The notes under the pieces: generated by a model
Database searches by the model: none
The model's input: the letters and a program-made list of their open reading frames with translations, nothing else
What the model was told of the DNA's origin: nothing
Translations under genes and position numbers: made by a program
Source: Candidatus Coatesiibacteriota bacterium
GTDB taxonomy: Bacteria > RBG-13-66-14 > B26-G2 > WVWN01 > G020348885
Direction: 5' to 3'
Length of the DNA stretch: 34,842 nucleotides
NCBI GenBank assembly: GCA_020348885.1
Contig: CP070755.1
Span: 902,164-937,005 of the forward strand
Shown here: piece by piece, positions 7,688 through 15,900 of the stretch
How positions within the stretch are numbered: the stretch's first letter is position 1
How the letters are laid out: each line of letters starts with the position of its first letter

Positions 7688-8447
7688 AAACATACGAAGG
7701 TTACACCCGTTAACGAAGATACTCTGGCTTCTCGGCGGGCTGGTTTTGTTACTCGTATTCAACGACCCGATATACTTATCGGCCGTATTCGCGGCGGCGG
7801 TAATATTCGCCGTTATCCCTTGCCGTATCGGCCGGCAATTGATTAAAGCTGTTCCCCTCCTGGTTGTATTTTTCATCGCTAGCCTGATTATATGGCCGCC
7901 GTTTATCAAATCGGGCGTGACGTGGTTTTCGTTGGGCCCGTACGTCGTTACAATCCACGGCACGGCTTACGCCGCCGCTATGGGGCTGCGGATAGCGGGG
8001 ACGGTCGTCGTCGCGCTATGCTTCGCTTCCACTACAAGCCCCGAAGAATTCGCCGCCGGTTTAAGGTCGATGAAAGCTCCGTCGGCGATAAGTTTCACCC
8101 TATCGTTAGCGTTCAGGTTGCTACCAGTCGTCGCCGAGACTACGGCGCGGGTCGTCGAATCGCAGAAAGCGCGAGGAGTCGCTTTCTCCGGCGGGCTCGT
8201 CCGCCGGATGAAGCTGTACCTTCCTTTAATCGTTCCAGTAGTCCTCTTGAACCTAAGGGGCTCCGACCAGATGGCGATAGGGTTGGAGCTCCGCGGCTTC
8301 GCGCCGTCGAAGCGGCCGGTACCCCACGACCCGCCGCGGAGTTCGGTTCTAGACGTAATGGCGGTCTTTGTATTAATTCTATTGATAGCAAGCGCTTTGG
8401 CGGCCCGGTTGGCCGGTTACGGCGCAATAATCCCCGACCGCATATAA
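7680..8447 (+). CDS. ecfT: ECF transporter transmembrane coupling protein EcfT
   Basis: Membrane subunit (255 aa) that couples the ATPase to a substrate-binding S component. It has about five hydrophobic segments and the two coupling-helix motifs typical of the family: ARG in ESQKARGVAFSG (about residues 164-166) and LRG in GLELRGF (about 204-206). TTG 7680 is chosen because GGGGGA lies just upstream of it; another in-frame TTG at 7656 has no ribosome site. The start overlaps the end of the ATPase gene, a sign of translational coupling. No S component is visible in the window, so this is probably a shared (group II) energizing module or its S gene lies elsewhere. Confidence 0.88.
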   Translation: MSKNIRRLHPLTKILWLLGGLVLLLVFNDPIYLSAVFAAAVIFAVIPCRIGRQLIKAVPLLVVFFIASLIIWPPFIKSGVTWFSLGPYVVTIHGTAYAAAMGLRIAGTVVVALCFASTTSPEEFAAGLRSMKAPSAISFTLSLAFRLLPVVAETTARVVESQKARGVAFSGGLVRRMKLYLPLIVPVVLLNLRGSDQMAIGLELRGFAPSKRPVPHDPPRSSVLDVMAVFVLILLIASALAARLAGYGAIIPDRI

Positions 8448-8469
8448 AAAAAAACCGCCTTTCCGGCGG
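8446..8469 (-). terminator. Terminator of the macro-barrel-FG-GAP operon
   Basis: On the minus strand CCGCC (8469-8465), loop GGAAA, GGCGG (8459-8455), followed by nine T residues (8454-8446). The T run overlaps the stop codon of the convergent EcfT gene, so the two genes share this compact junction. Confidence 0.85.
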
Positions 8470-8503
8470 GTAACTCTTTAACCGAAACAACTCGGATAAA
8501 CTA

Positions 8504-10441
8504 CTACCCGTCGCGGGTTAAGATTATAGACCTGGAAAATACGATACGTTTATCGTCCGTACTCAACCTTATAACGTAAATGCCGTCCGCAACGGCGTTC
8601 CCGCCGTCATCTTCCGCGTTCCATTCGACCGAGTACTCACCCGGTTGGGCGTAATCCGACGCAAGAGTCCGTACGACTTTACCGGATAAATCGAAAACCT
8701 TAACCGTATACCCGATATCGCCTGCGTCCTCGCCTATTTGTATCGGAACGTTAATGGAGGAACTAAACGGATTGGGATACGCGTTCAGTATCTTCGTAAC
8801 GGACACAGGCGACGCCGAAGCCCTCGGGGCCGTTACTATCTTCGGCCCGTACTCCACGGCACTTCCGTCGGTCATTACCTCCTGGACAACGTAATAATAT
8901 GTTTCTCCGCCTTCTATTTCTTTATCTTCGTAAGAATATCTCCCCGAGATTTCTTGGGACATTTCGGCGAGTTTAACGTACTCACCGGGGAGTCCGTCGT
9001 CTTTCGGCGCGCGCAAAACCCGCCACGCGGTGCGCTCCGACGAAGGCGAGCTTTCCCACGAAACCAACAGGGAATCGGATTTCGCCCGCACATCGAAGTC
9101 GAGAACGTTCGTTTCCCTAGCGTGGTATTTCCCGCTACGCCAGTGGTTCCCGCCATATGTAGGCCACGGGCACGAGTCGGTGTTGTACGGCGCACCCATA
9201 CTTATCGCTTCGACGGTACCGCCGTCGGTCGCTATAACCAGATCTATCCCGCCGTCGTCGTCCAAGTCTGTCGCCGTAGGAGTCGCCGTAATCTTACCGC
9301 CGGATACGCTCAGCGGGAACCCGTACGCGGTTTCGCCGCCGGCCCCGAACGCCCATATCTTACCGCAGCCCGTCGCGACGATTACTTCTGGAAGCCCGTC
9401 GCCGTCTACGTCGGCCGCGATGGGCGCCGCGGCTACAGTTTCGTTTACTTTAAGCGGAAACCCGTCGATTTCGTAGCCCCTCGCGTCGACGGCGAATACG
9501 GTACTCGAAGTAAGATGTGCCCCTCCGACGACGAAGATGATTTCGACTGATCCGTCGCCGTCGATATCCGCCGGGGCGGGAGCCGCAGTTATCGTACCGC
9601 TGCAAAGTTTTACCGGCCACCCAGCGCGGACGCGGCCCCTTCCGTCAACCGCATACCCGGAACCGTCGGACGTACCGAAGAGTATTGTTTCGCCGCCGTT
9701 GCCGTCGATATCGGCGATGGTCAACGCGCTTATCTTGGCCGACCCGACGGTAACGGGCCATCCGTCGATTCGTTTGCCGTTATAATAAAAAGCGTAAACG
9801 TTACTACCGGCCGAAACGATTACATCGGCCGTATTATCGCCGTCGAAGTCGCCGACCGACAGAGAAGGCGACCTGGCGCCCTCGAGGTCGATAGGCCAAC
9901 CTTTAATAGGCGTGCCGTCGCCGTGAAACGCGTAAACCGTAACGCCGGACGCCGTTTCGACGGCCGCTACGACCTCCAACCCTCTATAGCTCGTAAGATT
10001 CTGGACTACGGGCGATGCTTTATCGGACGTACCGTCCAATGTCTTAGGCCAACCCGGTAACGGCTTCCCGTCGGCGGATAGCGCTACGAGTTTCCCCTCG
10101 TTCGAAAGGAATACTATGTCCAATAAGCCGTCGTCGTCGATGTCTGCGAGAACCGGAGAATTCTCTTCGCCTTCACCGGCTGTCTTCGGCGTACCGACCG
10201 GGAATCCTCCCGATATTCTACCATCGGACGTTAGCAGGTATAAACGGTCATCCCACGTCGCTACCGCGACCTCGCGTTTCCCGTCGCCGTCAATATCGGC
10301 CACCGCCGGCGAAGAGAAGTGTACCGCGCCGACCTCGGCCGGCCAACCCGGTATGTACGGGGCCGACGTAGCGGGCGAGACCAAAGACAGAACCACCCAC
10401 AACGCGGCCATTAAATATATATCGCGGTTTATACCCGTCAA
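8504..10441 (-). CDS. Secreted FG-GAP/VCBS beta-propeller protein with FlgD-like sorting domain
   Basis: Exported 645-aa protein. A signal peptide (about residues 1-27, ending ATSA) is followed by eight repeats of the FG-GAP type, each with an acidic calcium-binding-like core such as ADIDGDGKREV, ADIDDDGLLDI or ADVDGDGLPEV and a conserved GWP/GFP, filling about 30-430: probably a beta-propeller. A fibronectin-like domain follows (about 445-545). The C-terminus (about 553-645) starts NAYPNPFSSSINV and contains FDLSGKVVRTL and DGIYVIRLS, a FlgD-Ig/Por-type module used as an outer-membrane sorting signal. The start is TTG 10441; ATG 10411 is a possible alternative with no ribosome site. It is last in an operon after an outer-membrane barrel. 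Likely role: surface binding or adhesion. Confidence 0.82.
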   Translation of the reverse strand: MTGINRDIYLMAALWVVLSLVSPATSAPYIPGWPAEVGAVHFSSPAVADIDGDGKREVAVATWDDRLYLLTSDGRISGGFPVGTPKTAGEGEENSPVLADIDDDGLLDIVFLSNEGKLVALSADGKPLPGWPKTLDGTSDKASPVVQNLTSYRGLEVVAAVETASGVTVYAFHGDGTPIKGWPIDLEGARSPSLSVGDFDGDNTADVIVSAGSNVYAFYYNGKRIDGWPVTVGSAKISALTIADIDGNGGETILFGTSDGSGYAVDGRGRVRAGWPVKLCSGTITAAPAPADIDGDGSVEIIFVVGGAHLTSSTVFAVDARGYEIDGFPLKVNETVAAAPIAADVDGDGLPEVIVATGCGKIWAFGAGGETAYGFPLSVSGGKITATPTATDLDDDGGIDLVIATDGGTVEAISMGAPYNTDSCPWPTYGGNHWRSGKYHARETNVLDFDVRAKSDSLLVSWESSPSSERTAWRVLRAPKDDGLPGEYVKLAEMSQEISGRYSYEDKEIEGGETYYYVVQEVMTDGSAVEYGPKIVTAPRASASPVSVTKILNAYPNPFSSSINVPIQIGEDAGDIGYTVKVFDLSGKVVRTLASDYAQPGEYSVEWNAEDDGGNAVADGIYVIRLSTDDKRIVFSRSIILTRDG

Positions 10442-10474
10442 ACCCTTCGCGCCTATCCTCTCCGTTTTACACCG

Positions 10475-11812
10475 CTAGAAGATTACTTCAATATCGAAGG
10501 TTACCGCTTTTTCGGTGTTCTCTTTAATGCCGGTATCAGTTAAATCATAAGCGTTGTGCCACATCCGGTAATCGAAGGTCAGGTCTATCTTAGTGAACTC
10601 GGCCGGCGAATACATTAAATGAGGAGTAACCGTCACGTTCATCGGGACTTCCGCTTGGGCAGGGCCCGCGATAATATCGACCGTCGATAAATCTGGTTGT
10701 TGGAACGCGAATCCGCAACCGACGAACATATCGCTCCGTAAATAGAACTGCGGCTCACCCCACAGTAAAAGGTCGGAGTTTTTATTCTTACCGGTCCCCC
10801 ACGCGTTGGGGTTGTTCGAGCTCCAATATTGGTATATCAATGCGCCGCGCGCCCACAACCTCGACTGGATTATCTGGACGCCGACGTCCGGGTGAACCTG
10901 GATTAAACTACCACCGGTGGGCGCCGTTGGGTCGAGGTCGGCGCTGTCCTTGTACCTGTGATAGCTGAACACGAAGTAATAATCGATAATCGAAAACGCC
11001 CCCGCTCGGTCCACGCCGAAATGCATAGTATCGCCGAACGACTCGACGTCGCTTTCGACATCCGGGTACAGTATTTCGGCCTGTCGGTAAAAACCGCGCC
11101 AGTAACCCGGCATAGCATTCACATAATGCTGGTCCCAGAGAGAACGCACGTTATAAGCGCGCCCCTCGGTGGCGAAGAATATGTCGAAACCCAAAATCGT
11201 TTCTTTTGTCGCGAACAAGGTCTCGCCCCCGGCGCCTATCCCCCCGGCTATCTCGGAAGCGATCGGACCGAACCCGCGAGACAACCGGCCGCCGTAAGGG
11301 TCGAGGTGGGCTACGTAGGAATTGGAGTCGATATCGTTGGTGAAGTCGTTAAAATAACCACCGCTACCGTAGCGTACGTCGAAACCGCCCACGGTAAGGT
11401 CGCCCAAGCCGAACGCGTTCAACTTGGTTAAACTTATATCCTCGAGGGACGCGTAAACGGGGGTATCTACGCTTTTCTCGACCAACGTATAATCGCCGCC
11501 GGCCGTCTGCGCCAGCGAATAACGGTACAGATGAGGTTTTTTCCCGTCATCGAGGGTTACGACGAGACGCGCGGAAGTCTCTTCGTCGATGTTCGCCGTT
11601 AAACCGATGTCGGCCTCATACCGCCACATATAGCGAGGCGTCCCGTCGCCGGTTACGCCGCCTTTAGGGTCGGTAGCTGTAGCGCCGGAACCGTCGATGC
11701 CGTCGCCCCTCAGCGACGTGTATAAATGGCCGTCGATAACTATATCGGCGGACAACGCCGCCGACGCTAAAACGATAAAAACGACCACCACAACCGCGAT
11801 TCTCGAAAACAT
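10475..11812 (-). CDS. Outer-membrane beta-barrel protein (porin-like)
   Basis: A 445-aa exported protein with signal peptide MFSRIAVVVVVFIVLASAALSA and alternating hydrophobic/polar strands rich in aromatic residues, ending TFDIEVIF: a C-terminal Phe preceded by an amphipathic strand, the usual signal for outer-membrane barrel assembly. The strand pattern suggests a porin-like or alginate-export-like barrel, but no specific family is recognised. ATG 11812 follows a good ribosome site (AAGGGG). It is the middle gene of a three-gene operon, 11 bp after the macro-domain gene and 33 bp before the FG-GAP gene. Role in transport is inferred from the fold. Confidence 0.78.
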   Translation of the reverse strand: MFSRIAVVVVVFIVLASAALSADIVIDGHLYTSLRGDGIDGSGATATDPKGGVTGDGTPRYMWRYEADIGLTANIDEETSARLVVTLDDGKKPHLYRYSLAQTAGGDYTLVEKSVDTPVYASLEDISLTKLNAFGLGDLTVGGFDVRYGSGGYFNDFTNDIDSNSYVAHLDPYGGRLSRGFGPIASEIAGGIGAGGETLFATKETILGFDIFFATEGRAYNVRSLWDQHYVNAMPGYWRGFYRQAEILYPDVESDVESFGDTMHFGVDRAGAFSIIDYYFVFSYHRYKDSADLDPTAPTGGSLIQVHPDVGVQIIQSRLWARGALIYQYWSSNNPNAWGTGKNKNSDLLLWGEPQFYLRSDMFVGCGFAFQQPDLSTVDIIAGPAQAEVPMNVTVTPHLMYSPAEFTKIDLTFDYRMWHNAYDLTDTGIKENTEKAVTFDIEVIF

Positions 11813-11823
11813 AGAAACCCCTT

Positions 11824-12366
11824 TTATAGACGTTTCTGTAAGGCTCCCCTGAAAGCCCCGTACGCGTCGTCGTCGTAAAGGACGAACGTAATTTCGAGTA
11901 AGCGGACGACATCACGAGTTTCGAGATAGTCCAACGTCGCCGTCAACATCGCGTCCGCCGAATCGCCGTAAGGTAACTTCCCCACACCGGTACCCATCGC
12001 AGGGAACGCTATACGTTTCAAACCTATTTCTTCGGCTCGGGTCAAGGCGCTCCGGGTCGCCTCCGATATAAGGCCGACGCTCGCGTTACCATCAGCATCG
12101 AGTACGACCGCGTGGATTACGAACTTAGCCGGTAGGAGCCCGGCCCGAGTCCGGGCCGCGTCGCCCGGTTCCAAGGGCGCGTAATCGTCGCACTCGCGTT
12201 GTATCGTGGAACCGCCTTTCTTGGCGATGACACCGGCCACGCCCACGCCCAGGACCAGGTTCACGTTCGCCGGGTTGACGATAGCGTCCACTTTGGCGTT
12301 GGTTATGTCGCCTTTCTCAAGGCCGATCACCGTTTCACCGATTTCGATTATAGGCTCCCTATCCAT
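11824..12366 (-). CDS. Macro-domain protein (ADP-ribose binding, possible deacetylase)
   Basis: Cytoplasmic macro-domain protein of 180 aa. Family landmarks are GDIT (19-22), IVNPAN (29-34), a glycine-rich loop GVGVAGVI (40-47) and FPAMGTGVGKLPYGDSA (121-137). Macro domains bind ADP-ribose and some remove O-acetyl or ADP-ribosyl groups. The loop reads LGVGVAG rather than the usual GGGVA-type sequence, so activity is uncertain. No signal peptide is present, although it leads an operon whose other two genes encode an outer-membrane barrel and a secreted protein. A strong promoter lies at 12446-12474, and the leader begins with a hairpin. A GGAAGGG ribosome site sits a little far (about 10 nt) from ATG 12366. 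Confidence 0.88.
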   Translation of the reverse strand: MDREPIIEIGETVIGLEKGDITNAKVDAIVNPANVNLVLGVGVAGVIAKKGGSTIQRECDDYAPLEPGDAARTRAGLLPAKFVIHAVVLDADGNASVGLISEATRSALTRAEEIGLKRIAFPAMGTGVGKLPYGDSADAMLTATLDYLETRDVVRLLEITFVLYDDDAYGAFRGALQKRL

Positions 12367-12414
12367 CAGGGGGATGCCCTTCCGATTCTCCTTCGAACCC
12401 CATTAACAGCAACA

Positions 12415-12433
12415 GCCGGACAATGGGGCCGGC
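12415..12433 (-). promoter_or_regulatory. Hairpin at the 5' end of the macro-operon leader
   Basis: GCCGG (12415-12419) pairs with CCGGC (12429-12433), and flanking AACA/TGTT can extend the stem with one bulged T. The predicted start site is near 12439, so this hairpin would be at the very 5' end of the mRNA. It may stabilise the transcript. No U run follows, so it is not a terminator. Confidence 0.4.
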
Positions 12434-12445
12434 TTGTTTGATAAT

Positions 12446-12474
12446 ATAATACTCGAAATCGGAGCCGGTGTCAA
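12446..12474 (-). promoter_or_regulatory. Sigma-70-type promoter of the macro-barrel-FG-GAP operon
   Basis: On the minus strand TTGACA (12474-12469), 17-bp spacer, TATTAT (12451-12446). Transcription would start near 12439, giving a leader of about 70 nt. The next clear terminator is at 8446-8469, so the three genes form one unit of about 4 kb. Confidence 0.82.
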
Positions 12475-12543
12475 TCGAATTCGCCCGTGTCCATTATGAC
12501 AGGTTTTCGCCCAACCGGACTTATCATTAAGCGGTAAAAAAGG

Positions 12544-13020
12544 TCAATCGAAAGCAAGTTCCATGAAGACTGCGCCTTCGACCGGGTTATAGCGATACGG
12601 TTCACACTCCTCGAAGCCCAGGGACTTATATAGCGCTATCGCCTCCACCATAGATGGTACGGTATCCAACATCATCTTTTTATAGCCGAGTTCCCTGGCC
12701 GCGTCGATTACGGCGGCTGCGAGTGCTTTGCCCACGCCCTTTCCACGGAACTCGGGCCGGACGTACAACCGTTTCATCTCGCAGACGCGGTCGCCGAACT
12801 CCCTTAACGCGACGCAACCGGCGACCGCTGAATCGATATAGGCCAGCAACAAACAACCATCCGGCGGCGCATATTCGCCGGGGAGTTCCGCGTACTCCCG
12901 TTCGTAATCCTGGAAGTCGAGGTTGAAACCTAGTGATTTCACGTACTCGGTAAAAAGTTCCCGGACGACATCGAGAACCTCCCGACGATGTGCGTTTACT
13001 ATATCGAGTCCTTCGCTCAT
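12544..13020 (-). CDS. GNAT-family N-acetyltransferase
   Basis: A 158-aa acyl-CoA-dependent acetyltransferase. The acetyl-CoA loop is [13 protein letters not shown] (88-100, R92-G93-K94-G95-V96-G97), preceded by the strand CEMKRLYV and followed by the C-terminal [13 protein letters not shown] typical of the fold. The substrate is unknown. It is the last gene of the long minus-strand run, 30 bp after the radical SAM gene. A run of six T follows its stop without a hairpin, and no convincing terminator is seen before 12474. Confidence 0.88.
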   Translation of the reverse strand: MSEGLDIVNAHRREVLDVVRELFTEYVKSLGFNLDFQDYEREYAELPGEYAPPDGCLLLAYIDSAVAGCVALREFGDRVCEMKRLYVRPEFRGKGVGKALAAAVIDAARELGYKKMMLDTVPSMVEAIALYKSLGFEECEPYRYNPVEGAVFMELAFD

Positions 13021-13050
13021 ACGGGGAAAAGCCGTCAGTACAGCTGGCTG

Positions 13051-13818
13051 TTACTTATAAAACGCCACGAAAGGTACGCCCGTCGCCTCGCGACCCGCTC
13101 GCGCAATATCCTCGAGCCTTTCCGGCGGTACGAGCGAAATCCCCGTGTCGGGAACGGGCCTGTCGATGGAATATATGTGTACCTCTACAGGCTGTATAAG
13201 AGAGACTAGATCGAAATAACTCTCCAGTTCCCCGGCGCTGATGTTCGACGGCGCGCCGTCCACCAGAACGGACTGCACACGGATACCGTCAAGCGATGAG
13301 AGACGCTCAACAATATCGTAGAAGTCAACGCGCCTAGCCGGCCTATTTATCGCACGGAACGTGCGTTCGGTACCGGCGTCGAGTTTGAATACCGGGGCGT
13401 CGATTTTACGCACCGCTTCCCGTACGCCGGTCCGTGCCAACGCTGTAGAATTGGACAACAGTGCGACTTTGGCGTCGGGCCTATACGTGTCCCTCAATTC
13501 TACGACTTCATCGACCAGTTCCGGGAAATCTGGATGGAGGGTAGGCTCGCCGTTGCCGGAAAAGGTCACGTAACCGAACTCAAGCGACGATTTTAACGCT
13601 CCCTCGACGGCCCTCACGACCTCGTCCGAATCCGGTAAGTCGTTTACGTATTCGCGCATATCGACCGATAACTCGTCGGTCCGCCCGAAATGACAATAAA
13701 CGCAGTCGAACGAACAAAGCTTAAACCGCCCCGGCATAAGGTTGATACCGAGTGACTTCCCCAGTCGCCTCGAGTTTATCGGGCCGTAGATTATCCCGTC
13801 CTTCAGTTCAAGTAGCAT
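13051..13818 (-). CDS. Radical SAM protein (COG0731-like)
   Basis: A 255-aa radical SAM enzyme. The 4Fe-4S/SAM motif is CSFDCVYC (C35-x3-C39-x2-C42). The N-terminus IYGPINSRRLGKSLGINLMP and the later TFSGNGEPTLHPDF are hallmarks of the COG0731 group, which includes homologues of the wybutosine enzyme TYW1 without the flavodoxin domain. The reaction is not known for this subgroup. It starts 9 bp after the upstream GNAT stop and has no clear ribosome site of its own, so it is probably translated by coupling. Confidence 0.9.
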   Translation of the reverse strand: MLLELKDGIIYGPINSRRLGKSLGINLMPGRFKLCSFDCVYCHFGRTDELSVDMREYVNDLPDSDEVVRAVEGALKSSLEFGYVTFSGNGEPTLHPDFPELVDEVVELRDTYRPDAKVALLSNSTALARTGVREAVRKIDAPVFKLDAGTERTFRAINRPARRVDFYDIVERLSSLDGIRVQSVLVDGAPSNISAGELESYFDLVSLIQPVEVHIYSIDRPVPDTGISLVPPERLEDIARAGREATGVPFVAFYK

Positions 13819-13827
13819 ACGGCGGTC

Positions 13828-14247
13828 TCATCCTTCCCACCTCATCGCCATTCCGGGGGCGTCGTCGGGTCGTACTTCGAAACCGTATCGTTCGTAGAAC
13901 GGGGCCACACCTTCCGCCGCCATCAAGCCGATAAAGGCACCCGCTTTCGCTCTTCGCCTTAAGTAATCCATGACTTTATCCATAATCGACCGACCCAGAC
14001 CCAAACCCTGGTATTCTGGGAGAACGATGATATCTTGAACGTAAAAATATATCCCGCCGTCGCCGACAACGCGGCCGCAACCGATAGTCTTTTTATCGTG
14101 GAAAAGCACGACGTAATATAAGGCGTTCTTTAATCCGACTTCAACACCTTCGCCGGCAACTTCCGACCAACCGACCGCTCGCCTGAAACGTTGGTATTCA
14201 TTAACCGTCGGTTCACGTTCAACTAACTCAAAACCCTCTTTGTTCAT
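13828..14247 (-). CDS. GNAT-family N-acetyltransferase
   Basis: A 139-aa acetyltransferase with motif A QDIIVLPEYQGLGLGRSIM (71-89, Q80-G81-L82-G83-L84-G85) and the terminal FYERYGFEVRP. ATG 14247 is chosen because GGAAGG (14259-14254) lies 6 nt upstream; the ATG at 14274 would overlap the upstream gene and lacks a ribosome site. Compact members of this type act on small amines or peptides, but nothing here fixes the substrate. It sits between the PrsW-like gene and the radical SAM gene in the same transcript. Confidence 0.87.
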   Translation of the reverse strand: MNKEGFELVEREPTVNEYQRFRRAVGWSEVAGEGVEVGLKNALYYVVLFHDKKTIGCGRVVGDGGIYFYVQDIIVLPEYQGLGLGRSIMDKVMDYLRRRAKAGAFIGLMAAEGVAPFYERYGFEVRPDDAPGMAMRWEG

Positions 14248-14260
14248 TATAAGCCTTCCG

Positions 14261-15175
14261 TTACTCGGCTCCACCTTCCAACTTATCGTCCTTATCTTCT
14301 TTTGCCTCGCCGTTCTTCGTAACCTTTTTACCGTAACCCCGCATCATATGCCACTTGCCGCAGTGGGGACATCGCTCGTACCGTTTCCACATCAGGTTCG
14401 CCGCCAAGAAAACGGGCTTGTCGTATTCTTTGCCGCAGTCGGGGCATACGTCGGTTCCGTAGATCCAGCGTCCGAACTTGAACGACCCTACGGCGAAACG
14501 GGTGAGCGTCAATACCATGGCAACGATGAACGCATAAAAATATACCACCAGGATAATAGTCCACGTCGTCTTGCCCAACTTGAAGAGGTCGATCCAAGCG
14601 AGATAAATCGGTAAGTTCGCGAAGTAGTGAAGCGCCGCTGCGCCCAGCATCCCGACGGCGATGTTTTTCCGTATGTACCTCAACATAACCGCCGCGAAGG
14701 CGCCGTGGGCAATACACACCATAAAGCGTTCGTTTAAAAAACCCACGTAATAGTACCAGGGGTAATCGACGAAGTCGGGGCTGGCGAACACCCGTTCGGC
14801 TATCATCCAGATTTCGCCGAGGCCGAAGCCCAGCCCTATCGCCATCGCGATTCTTACGAAGTTCTTCTCGGTAATCTGCTTCCGGAACCACGGGAGAAGC
14901 AAGAGTACCCACTTCGCCGGTTCCTCGGTCAGAGGCGCGTAGAACGTGGTCAGGAATACGAACCAACCCGATTCGGCGTCCATCGCCGTCTCGAACCAAC
15001 CGTGAAACGTAAGCCGCACGAGGTAGAACGCTATCCAATACATCGGGATGTGGAAAAGGATCGCCGTCGTTACCGCAGCGTATTCGCTTTTCCGGGCCCG
15101 CCAATATACGAACCCGCCGATTAAACCGGCGCTGAAGACAGTAGTAACGACCGCCATTATGAATATGCCGGGCAT
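14261..15175 (-). CDS. PrsW-like intramembrane protease with C-terminal zinc ribbon
   Basis: A 304-aa polytopic membrane protein. The PrsW/CPBP-type glutamic peptidase motifs are present: PLTEEPAK (E84, E85, K88), GLGFGLGE (114-121, with E121) and IAHGAF (H157), plus a later His (H183) in ALHYF. Seven to eight hydrophobic segments are visible up to about residue 230. A cytoplasmic tail carries a zinc ribbon with C244-x2-C247 (CPDCGKEY) and C269-x2-C272 (CPHCGKW), then a charged Lys/Glu-rich end. PrsW proteases cleave membrane-bound regulators such as anti-sigma factors; a zinc ribbon on this fold is not one I know as standard. ATG 15175 follows AGGAGG, 5 bp after the DUF429 stop. Confidence 0.78.
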   Translation of the reverse strand: MPGIFIMAVVTTVFSAGLIGGFVYWRARKSEYAAVTTAILFHIPMYWIAFYLVRLTFHGWFETAMDAESGWFVFLTTFYAPLTEEPAKWVLLLLPWFRKQITEKNFVRIAMAIGLGFGLGEIWMIAERVFASPDFVDYPWYYYVGFLNERFMVCIAHGAFAAVMLRYIRKNIAVGMLGAAALHYFANLPIYLAWIDLFKLGKTTWTIILVVYFYAFIVAMVLTLTRFAVGSFKFGRWIYGTDVCPDCGKEYDKPVFLAANLMWKRYERCPHCGKWHMMRGYGKKVTKNGEAKEDKDDKLEGGAE

Positions 15176-15180
15176 TTACC

Positions 15181-15900
15181 TTACCTCCTGCACCTCGGAT
15201 AGACTATCTCCATAGGCAACCCCGCCGAATCGAATTCAGGTTCGTCCGGTATCGAAGCCAACCCTTCGGCGCCCCTAACCACGGCGACCGCGGCCACCAG
15301 AGCGTCCAAGATATCGTCGCGGCCTACGTCCCGGCGGCGGTACGACCGTAAAGCTTCCTCTACTATTTCGACCGCTTTCGAGAAAAAAGACCTGAGTGTT
15401 GCCATACGTTCCCGGAACCCAATGGTCTTCCGCTTCGGATATTTCATCGGCCCGCCAGCGAAGGCCCAAAAACAAACCTCGGGGTGAGTTTCTCGAATGA
15501 CGCGGCGGGCCGCCGGGTCTTCAGCCAAAAGCTTGTCGACCTCTCTGATTTTACGGCTTATATGGTAACTCTGTAGGGATAACTTCCTGCCCGTAAGTTT
15601 TTTATTTACCCGCGACGCGTCTTCGTAAATATCCTCGTAAACAGCGGCGTGGCAAGGCGCCGGGAACACGCTGCACCTACGCGGCCACCCGAGTAACTTC
15701 CTCGCTTCGACGTCGCATAAACGTTCGTCGGGACCCTCGGTGCGTAAACCGATCGGGATATCTACTAAAATCAAATCCGCGTCGTTGTTTTCCGCCCAAA
15801 GTTCTTTTATAGTCGAATAAACGGCCGTTTCCGACCGTTCAGCGCTCAGAACAACCGCGAACCAGCCCGCCCGACATCCGTCTACGCCGACGGCCTTCAC
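15181..15900 (-). CDS. DUF429-family protein (RNase H-like fold)
   Basis: A 239-aa protein of the DUF429 family. It begins VKAVGVDGCRAGW (GVDGC..GW motif), followed by LILVDIPIGL, RLCDVEARKLLG and, near the end, DDILDALVAAVA, a conserved-acid pattern consistent with an RNase H-like fold. Enzymatic function is not established for this family. GTG 15900 is chosen as start because it overlaps the TGA of DUF2461 (GTGA junction) and has GAGG just upstream; the in-frame upstream ATG at 15930 lies deeper inside that gene. Confidence 0.85.
   Translation of the reverse strand: MKAVGVDGCRAGWFAVVLSAERSETAVYSTIKELWAENNDADLILVDIPIGLRTEGPDERLCDVEARKLLGWPRRCSVFPAPCHAAVYEDIYEDASRVNKKLTGRKLSLQSYHISRKIREVDKLLAEDPAARRVIRETHPEVCFWAFAGGPMKYPKRKTIGFRERMATLRSFFSKAVEIVEEALRSYRRRDVGRDDILDALVAAVAVVRGAEGLASIPDEPEFDSAGLPMEIVYPRCRR

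Noticed and set aside
8738-9550. 270-codon plus-strand ORF
   Set aside because: Antisense to the FG-GAP repeats; Arg-rich and without domain features.
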